9,650 bases of DNA from an uncultured Clostridia bacterium (GTDB lineage: Bacteria > Bacillota > Clostridia > Christensenellales > Aristaeellaceae), in NCBI GenBank assembly GCA_934631985.1, contig CAKTYE010000085.1, positions 1-9,650 on the forward strand. The letters run 5' to 3'. Both the position numbers and the translations under genes were made by a program. Below are positions 5,813-9,650 of the stretch, piece after piece. Positions within the stretch are counted from its first letter, which is position 1. Each line of letters begins with the position of its first letter. The notes beneath the pieces are model-generated. The model was not told where the DNA came from. It saw only the letters and a list, made by a program, of their open reading frames with translations, and searched no databases.

Positions 5813-6909
5813 ATGTTTTCCTCCACCAGCTGCTGCAAATAGGCCCGGCCCTCGCCGCGCATTTCCGCAAGTCTTGCCGTCACGCGCTCCCAGGGGATCT
5901 CCGCCAGATCGGCATCCAGCTCCAGACGGCGCAGCAGATTGTCAATGCGGCTGTTGCGGGATGTCGGGTCGCCCTCCTTATCCCGGCGGAACACCTCAAA
6001 GTCCGTCTGAAAAATCGTGGAGAATACCGTTCCATGGAAGGAATCCGTGCAGACCACCGCCGCTTCCGCGATATAGCCCAGAAAATCCTCCGGAGCCAGG
6101 CCCGCACACAGGTCGTAGGGCTGGCGATAGGCCTCTGCCGTCAGCGGAATGACCTTCACCCGCAGCCCCGTCTTTTCCTTCAGGCGCTCCACCCGCGCCC
6201 AATAAGCAGGATTTTCACCCAGAAAGTAACACAGCAAAAAAGGATGCTTACGGTGCGGAAGCCGTGCCATGTCCAGCCATTCCGCACGTTCCAGCAGGCA
6301 CACCGGGTCCGGCAGCACCGGGATGTCCGCCCCGGGCAGCAGTGTCTGCAAAAGCCGCTGTCCCTCTGCTTCCCGCACGGACAGCCGCTCAAAGCCGGTC
6401 AGCAACCGGCGCATTTTCGCCTGCTTTCGGGCAGCGGGCATCTCCTGCACCCCCAGCGATGGCGCATAGGCCGCGCGGCGCTGCCCCCTCGCGGCAAAGT
6501 CCAGAAAATACGCAGAGTTCAGCCAGGTTGGGGACCAGATCTGGTCGCTGCCGCACAGCAGCAGGTCATACTGCTCCGCCTGTTTTTTTAGCGCCGCATG
6601 GTCGGTACAGACAGGCGAAAGCCGCATATGCGCCTGATAAAAGCCCGCAAAAGAAGCCGCCTTCTGCCGCGCGCCTTCCTCTGCCGCGCGAACGCTGCGC
6701 TTCCGCATGCCTTCCAGCACCAGCTTGGGCGAGTTGCCGCTTCGCAGCAGATTCAGCAGCTTTTCCCAGGCAGAAGGACGATAGTCAATATGCTCCGCAT
6801 CCGCGCCCAGGGCCGTCATTGCCCGTTGAAGGGCATAGGCCTGAAGCGCAGAGCCGTAATTATCATTATGTAAAAAGGTCATGATCCCTACGCGCGTCGC
6901 CAAAATCAT
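5809..6909 (-). CDS. Polysaccharide pyruvyl transferase family protein
   Basis: A 366-residue member of the PS_pyruv_trans family, which transfers pyruvate ketals to surface glycans or forms GT-B-like enzymes of uncertain specificity. Visible features are the N-terminal VGIMTFLHNDNYGSALQAYALQ (7-28), the central LLLCGSDQIWSP (116-127) followed by YFLDF, and the C-terminal CTDSFHGTVFSTIFQ (287-301), the hallmark of the family. ATG 6909 fits the usual N-terminus and lies downstream of an extended -10 promoter. A longer reading frame reaching 7113 runs back through that promoter and the small RNA, so it is rejected; an internal ATG at 6882 is another option. No other glycan genes are nearby, so its substrate cannot be inferred. 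It overlaps trmL by 4 bp. Confidence 0.9.
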   Translation of the reverse strand: MILATRVGIMTFLHNDNYGSALQAYALQRAMTALGADAEHIDYRPSAWEKLLNLLRSGNSPKLVLEGMRKRSVRAAEEGARQKAASFAGFYQAHMRLSPVCTDHAALKKQAEQYDLLLCGSDQIWSPTWLNSAYFLDFAARGQRRAAYAPSLGVQEMPAARKQAKMRRLLTGFERLSVREAEGQRLLQTLLPGADIPVLPDPVCLLERAEWLDMARLPHRKHPFLLCYFLGENPAYWARVERLKEKTGLRVKVIPLTAEAYRQPYDLCAGLAPEDFLGYIAEAAVVCTDSFHGTVFSTIFQTDFEVFRRDKEGDPTSRNSRIDNLLRRLELDADLAEIPWERVTARLAEMRGEGRAYLQQLVEENI

Positions 6910-6933
6910 CCCTCTTTCCCTGTTGATAGAGGT

Positions 6934-6962
6934 AGTATAGCATAAGATGCTGAAAATAGGAA
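6934..6962 (-). promoter_or_regulatory. Promoter for the pyruvyl transferase-trmL operon
   Basis: Minus strand: weak -35 TTCCTA (6962-6957), 17-bp spacer, extended -10 TGCTATACT with hexamer TATACT (6939-6934). The predicted leader to ATG 6909 is short (about 18 nt) and contains AGGGAAAGAGGG. Confidence 0.6.
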
Positions 6963-7021
6963 GATGGTGTCTTATGCCGTTCTCAGTTATGAATTGCTGG
7001 CGCAAAAAGCCGTCTCTGCAT

Positions 7022-7125
7022 AAAAGCAAGCCCGCCCGTAGCTCAGACCCTACGGGCTGGCAAATCTTTAGAATACTCTTGCCGAGAGACAAGCTGTCCT
7101 GAGAGGCGACCAACCTTCCTGCTTT
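7022..7125 (-). ncRNA. Candidate structured small RNA, about 104 nt, family unknown
   Basis: No reading frame fits here, yet a near-consensus promoter sits directly upstream. The first and last bases form a closing stem: AAAAGCAGG (7126-7118) with CTTGCTTTT (7030-7022). A 3' hairpin GCCCGTAG/CTACGGGC (7057-7050 with 7041-7034) has an 8-nt loop. Bases UCUGAG of that loop (7047-7042) complement CUCAGG upstream (7103-7098), a possible pseudoknot. Small hairpins GACA/UGUC (7098-7088) and GGCAA/UUGCC (7083-7059) lie between. The 3' hairpin followed by GGGCTTGCTTTT could also terminate transcription. I see no motif of 6S, SRP, RNase P or tmRNA. Confidence 0.6.
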
Positions 7126-7127
7126 TT

Positions 7128-7155
7128 ATTATACCCGTCGCGCCGTCCGCGTCAA
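7128..7155 (-). promoter_or_regulatory. Strong promoter for the small RNA
   Basis: Minus strand: -35 TTGACG (7155-7150), 16-bp spacer, perfect -10 TATAAT (7133-7128). The predicted start is near 7122, at the 5' base of the closing stem of the candidate RNA. Confidence 0.75.
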
Positions 7156-7199
7156 ACGCGCTGTTGTAAAAAGCGGCTGTTCCATTCCATTATTCACAT

Positions 7200-7260
7200 C
7201 TCGTTCATTTGACTTTCATGCAAAGTAACCATATAATGATTATGCTAATGAATGAACGAG
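7200..7260. promoter_or_regulatory. 10-bp inverted repeat bracketing the synthetase promoter
   Basis: CTCGTTCATT (7200-7209) and its exact reverse complement AATGAACGAG (7251-7260) lie 41 bp apart. The left arm touches the -35 box, and the right arm lies just after the predicted start site. This is a plausible operator pair for a repressor of the alarmone synthetase gene. The regulator is unknown. Confidence 0.5.
7209..7237 (+). promoter_or_regulatory. Near-consensus promoter of the alarmone synthetase gene
   Basis: -35 TTGACT (7209-7214), 17-bp spacer, perfect -10 TATAAT (7232-7237). The predicted start near 7244 leaves a leader of about 70 nt, which contains a small hairpin CAGGC/GCCTG (7269-7284) before the ribosome site. 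Confidence 0.8.
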
Positions 7261-7314
7261 GTCCTTTTCAGGCATTTTCGCCTGTGTGATAGACGCTAGA
7301 GGAGTGTGCGACCC

Positions 7315-8070
7315 ATGGAGAACGAAACGAAAAATATTGCCATTATTCAGCGCACCATGCAAAATCTGCCCTCGCAGGTGCGCGGCAAGCTGGTCAATAA
7401 TGCCCTGAAGCTCATGCGCGAGGCTTCCTTCCCCTATCGAAAGCTCATGGCCTATTATACCTGCGCCATGATGGAGGTGGAAACGAAGCTGAACGTCCTT
7501 AATGAGGAATTTTCCCTGCAATACGACCGCAACCCGATCAACTCCATCAAGACCCGGCTCAAGAGCTTTGACAGCATTGTGGAAAAGCTACAGCGCAAGG
7601 GTCTGCCCATGGATGACTTCGACGTTGTGGAGCGGGAGCTGAACGACATTGCCGGGGTGCGCGTCATCTGCTCCTTCCCTGAGGATGTGTACATGCTGGC
7701 CGAAGCGCTGCTGAAGCAGGACGATATTCGCCTGATTTCCCGCAAGGACTATATTAAAAATCCGAAGGCCAACGGCTACCGCAGCCTGCACCTGATCGTC
7801 GAGGTTCCCATTTTCCTGGCGCAGGAAAAGCGCCCCATGAAGGTGGAGGTGCAATTGCGTACCATCGCCATGGATTTCTGGGCCAGCCTGGAGCATCAGC
7901 TGAAATATAAAAAGGATATTGAGGACACCGAGCAGCTGACCCATGAGCTGTTGGAATGCGCCGAGGTCAGCGCCGCGCTGGATCAAAAAATGGAGGAAAT
8001 TCGCAAGCGTATTATGGACGCGCCGACGAAAAGCAGCAAAGAATCCACAAAAAATACGTTACGCCCTTGA
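7315..8070 (+). CDS. relQ: Small alarmone synthetase, RelQ-type GTP pyrophosphokinase
   Basis: Transfers pyrophosphate from ATP to GTP or GDP to make (p)ppGpp. The 251-residue protein has only the synthetase domain, with no hydrolase or regulatory domains. Motifs: RLKSFDSIVEKL (81-92), LNDIAGVRVIC with Asp111, the G-loop DYIKNPKANGYRSLH (145-159), and VEVQLRT with catalytic Glu178 (177-183), then DFWASLEHQLKYK. The N-terminal 50 residues and the Lys/Glu-rich C-terminal tail (about 225-251) extend beyond the usual 210 or so. ATG 7315 lies 10 nt after AGAGGAG; an in-frame GTG at 7306 is too close to it. The gene has its own strong promoter flanked by an inverted repeat. RelQ rather than RelP is judged from overall sequence look, so the symbol is less secure than the family. 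Confidence 0.92.
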   Translation: MENETKNIAIIQRTMQNLPSQVRGKLVNNALKLMREASFPYRKLMAYYTCAMMEVETKLNVLNEEFSLQYDRNPINSIKTRLKSFDSIVEKLQRKGLPMDDFDVVERELNDIAGVRVICSFPEDVYMLAEALLKQDDIRLISRKDYIKNPKANGYRSLHLIVEVPIFLAQEKRPMKVEVQLRTIAMDFWASLEHQLKYKKDIEDTEQLTHELLECAEVSAALDQKMEEIRKRIMDAPTKSSKESTKNTLRP

Positions 8071-8095
8071 AAAGCGGCATCAATCATGATATGAT
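8067..8095 (+). promoter_or_regulatory. Ferredoxin gene promoter overlapping the upstream stop codon
   Basis: -35 TTGAAA (8067-8072), 17-bp spacer, -10 TATGAT (8090-8095) with an upstream TG (extended -10). The -35 box contains the TGA stop of the alarmone synthetase gene. Confidence 0.7.
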
Positions 8096-8148
8096 AGGCA
8101 CAGCGTCAAAGTGCCTTTGGCGCGTAGAATCGAGGAGGTGAATCCATC

Positions 8149-8319
8149 ATGGCTTACCAGATTTCTGATGATTGCATCAGCTGCGGCGCTTGCGAGGCTG
8201 AATGCCCCGTGTCCGCTATCGCTGAGGGTGATGGCAAGTACGAAATCGACGCCGACAAGTGCATCGAGTGCGGCGCTTGCGCTGAGACCTGCCCCGTTGG
8301 CGCCCCTCACCAGGCGTAA
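8149..8319 (+). CDS. Clostridial-type 2[4Fe-4S] ferredoxin
   Basis: A 56-residue soluble electron carrier with two cubane clusters, used by anaerobic oxidoreductases and hydrogenases. Two complete cysteine motifs are visible: CISCGACEAECP (9-20) and CIECGACAETCP (38-49), each CxxCxxCxxxCP. The internal twofold repeat typical of these proteins (AYQISDDC... / YEIDADKC...) is clear. The ATG is preceded by AGGAGGTG with 8 nt spacing. It has its own promoter and ends at a strong terminator 23 bp downstream, so it is probably an abundant single-gene transcript. Length matches the family (about 55 residues). A specific redox partner cannot be read from the sequence; the convergent aldo/keto reductase also carries two 4Fe-4S motifs. 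Confidence 0.97.
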   Translation: MAYQISDDCISCGACEAECPVSAIAEGDGKYEIDADKCIECGACAETCPVGAPHQA

Positions 8320-8342
8320 TTTCTAAAACGGAGAGCGAGCCG

Positions 8343-8384
8343 CGTCCTGTTCCTGTGTCCTTACAGGAATGGGGCGTTTTTTTT
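8343..8384 (+). terminator. Strong intrinsic terminator after the ferredoxin gene
   Basis: A 14-bp stem (8343-8356 with 8363-8376, a few G-U pairs) around a 6-nt loop is followed by eight T residues (8377-8384). Confidence 0.9.
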
Positions 8385-8390
8385 GCACAG

Positions 8391-8430
8391 AAAAGCAGGC
8401 GATGCAGCTTTTTTCCACCGCATCGCCTGC
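8391..8430 (-). terminator. Terminator of the aldo/keto reductase gene
   Basis: A perfect 11-bp stem, GCAGGCGATGC (8395-8405) with GCATCGCCTGC (8420-8430), lies 6 bp past the reductase stop codon. On the minus strand it is followed by TTTTCTG. On the plus strand it runs into CTTTTATTATTT, so it may work in both directions as a backup for the ferredoxin terminator. Confidence 0.8.
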
Positions 8431-8436
8431 CTTTTA

Positions 8437-9531
8437 TTATTTGCCGAAATAATCCCGAATCGTCCGCATCCGCGCCATCTGATCCACATGGAAGGGGCAG
8501 CGGCTGTTGCAGTGACCGCACTGCACGCACTTCTCCACCGTCTTTTCCAGCGTCAGGTAATGCTCCTTCGCCAGGTTGTCGCCCAGCAGCGTCAGGTCGT
8601 AATACTTGTTGATGAGCGCAATATCCAGCCCCACCGGGCAGGGATGGCAGTGCTGACAGTACACGCAGCGGGCCGCCGCTTCCTCAGGTGCGACCTCGCC
8701 CAACACCGCGTAGTCCTTTTCCTCGGGCGCGGCATCCAGGAAGGTCAAAATCTCCTGCAATTCCTTCACGCTGCCCGCGCCGGGAAGCACCGTCACCACG
8801 CCCGGCTTGTCCAGCGCATATTGCAGGCATTGATACTTCGTCAGCGCGATATGGAAGGGCGACTTTGCCGCATCCAGCAGCTGACCGCCGCAGAAGGGCG
8901 TCATGACGGAAATGCCCACGCCTTCCTTGGCGCAGCGGCGATACAGCGCCTGGCGCTCCTCGTTGCCGCCAATGCCGAAATCACCCTGCCCATAGTCATA
9001 GACCGGGTTGATGGAGAACATCACGATGTCTACCAGCCCCATGTCCAGCACACGCTCCACCCGCGCAGGCGTGTGGGAGGACAGGCCCAGGTGACGCACC
9101 ACGCTCTTTTGCTTCATTTCCAGCAGGTAGTCCAACACACCGTTGCGCTGATAGGCCTCCAGGTCCTTTTCTTCATCCAGGCAGTGGATGAAGCCAAAGT
9201 CGATGTAGTCCGTTTGCAGCTTTTCCATCTGCCAGGCTACAGACTTCTTGATCTCCTTCAGGTTGGTCGTCCAGCCGTAAGCGCCGGTGGTGTAATCCGC
9301 ACCGAAATGCACCTGCAAATACACCTTGTCCCGCACGTCCTTCAGGGCCTTGCCATAGGCCTCGAAAATCGCAGCATGACCGCCCGCCATGTCAAAGAAA
9401 TTCACGCCATGCTCCACTGCATAGCGAACCGTGGCAATGATGTCCGCCTCGGACTGCGCACCGATAACGGAAGAACCCATGCCGATGATGCTGATCCGCT
9501 CGCCGCCATGGGGCAGTATACGATATTCCAT
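8437..9531 (-). CDS. Aldo/keto reductase with C-terminal 4Fe-4S ferredoxin domain
   Basis: A 364-residue fusion. Residues 1-275 are an aldo/keto reductase TIM barrel (GMGSSVIGA 17-25, NFFDMAGG 44-51, DYIDFGFIH 108-116, HLGLSSHTP 147-155, and TVLPGAG 247-253 near the cofactor phosphate site). Residues 285-350 carry two cluster motifs: Cys289/292/295/298 (CxxCxxCxxCP) and Cys335/338/341/345 (CxxCxxCxxxCP). Of the classical catalytic tetrad, Asp47 and His116 are present, but the Tyr and Lys positions appear to be His52 and His75. ATG 9531 has AGGAG 10 nt upstream; the in-frame ATG at 9555 has no ribosome site. It is transcribed alone between a promoter and a terminator. The substrate is unknown, and electron transfer through the clusters is possible. 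Confidence 0.93.
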   Translation of the reverse strand: MEYRILPHGGERISIIGMGSSVIGAQSEADIIATVRYAVEHGVNFFDMAGGHAAIFEAYGKALKDVRDKVYLQVHFGADYTTGAYGWTTNLKEIKKSVAWQMEKLQTDYIDFGFIHCLDEEKDLEAYQRNGVLDYLLEMKQKSVVRHLGLSSHTPARVERVLDMGLVDIVMFSINPVYDYGQGDFGIGGNEERQALYRRCAKEGVGISVMTPFCGGQLLDAAKSPFHIALTKYQCLQYALDKPGVVTVLPGAGSVKELQEILTFLDAAPEEKDYAVLGEVAPEEAAARCVYCQHCHPCPVGLDIALINKYYDLTLLGDNLAKEHYLTLEKTVEKCVQCGHCNSRCPFHVDQMARMRTIRDYFGK

Positions 9532-9575
9532 TTTTCTGAATCTCCTGCCTGTCATTCAAAAACAGCTTCAACCTT

Positions 9576-9604
9576 ATTATAAAGCTTAAGGCAACACCGC
9601 ACAA
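9576..9604 (-). promoter_or_regulatory. Promoter of the aldo/keto reductase gene
   Basis: Minus strand: -35 TTGTGC (9604-9599), 17-bp spacer, perfect -10 TATAAT (9581-9576). The leader to ATG 9531 is about 38 nt. The -35 half lies inside the repeat end that starts near 9587. Confidence 0.55.
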
Positions 9605-9650
9605 ATGAGTTGGTGCGGTGGCAAATGAATTTTTTGTCAGATGCAATTGC
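9587..9650. repeat. Probable end of a second MITE-like element, cut by the window
   Basis: TTAAGGCAACACCGCAC (9586-9602) aligns with the left end of the 168-bp element, TTAGGGTAATGCCGCAC (2569-2585), at 13 of 17 positions; all four differences are transitions. A hairpin follows: CACCGCAC (9595-9602) with GTGCGGTG (9613-9620). The other end lies beyond the window, so element status is provisional. Confidence 0.4.

Noticed and set aside
5575..6591. A 338-codon plus-strand frame
   Set aside because: Lies opposite trmL and the pyruvyl transferase gene, both certain by motif; its translation shows no family features.
6910..7113. N-terminal extension of the pyruvyl transferase up to 7113
   Set aside because: The extra 68 residues run through the gene's promoter and the small RNA, do not resemble the family, and the usual N-terminus begins at 6909.
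7022..7125. Riboswitch leader of the pyruvyl transferase gene
   Set aside because: The structure closes on itself and may terminate near 7022, and the gene has its own promoter at 6934-6962. I recognise no ligand-binding core. A leader role is not excluded but not supported.
8383..9582. A 399-codon open frame on the plus strand opposite the aldo/keto reductase
   Set aside because: Antisense shadow: low-complexity His/Arg/Gln composition, it starts inside a terminator, and it has no ribosome site or recognised motif.

Overview
The window looks like a chromosomal segment of a GC-rich anaerobic Clostridia-type Bacillota, plausibly a gut member of the Eubacteriales/Oscillospirales side. The evidence is a FloA/NfeD pair, a small RelQ-type alarmone synthetase, a clostridial 2[4Fe-4S] ferredoxin, a ferredoxin-domain aldo/keto reductase, strong AGGAGG ribosome sites and sigma-A promoters. 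I cannot name a species. There is no phage, plasmid, CRISPR array, rRNA or tRNA.

Layout. From 1 to about 7130 every gene is on the minus strand. Read in the direction of transcription: a strong promoter and candidate small structured RNA (7125-7022); a polysaccharide pyruvyl transferase-family protein with its own promoter, overlapping a tRNA 2'-O-methyltransferase (TrmL) by 4 bp; a small acidic membrane protein; two adjacent family-4-type uracil-DNA glycosylases, only the first of which keeps the iron-sulfur cysteines; NfeD, with its own promoter; the flotillin FloA; a membrane-anchored hypothetical protein; an orphan LytTR response regulator; and the first six codons of another gene with its own promoter. 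From about 7200 to 8384 the strand switches: a near-consensus promoter inside a 10-bp inverted repeat drives the alarmone synthetase, and a second promoter on its stop codon drives a 56-residue ferredoxin ending at a strong terminator. A convergent aldo/keto reductase fills 8437-9531.

Noncoding structure is the most unusual part. Three intergenic hairpins (2548-2771, 2870-2930 on the minus strand, and 4800-4859) belong to one repeat family: the same architecture, a bulged C at the same place and a conserved CCCGAAGANCAGC tail, with stem sequences that differ by paired changes. One copy is split at its hairpin tip by a 168-bp, almost fully palindromic element with TTAGGGTAATGC ends. A related end appears at the right edge of the window. 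These repeats lie between nfeD and floA, which are adjacent in many Bacillota.

How the genes fit together. NfeD and FloA organise membrane microdomains, and the LytTR regulator may share transcription with floA. The glycosylases are base-excision repair enzymes. The alarmone synthetase, ferredoxin and Fe-S reductase suit stress signalling and redox metabolism in an anaerobe. These links are inferred from family and position.
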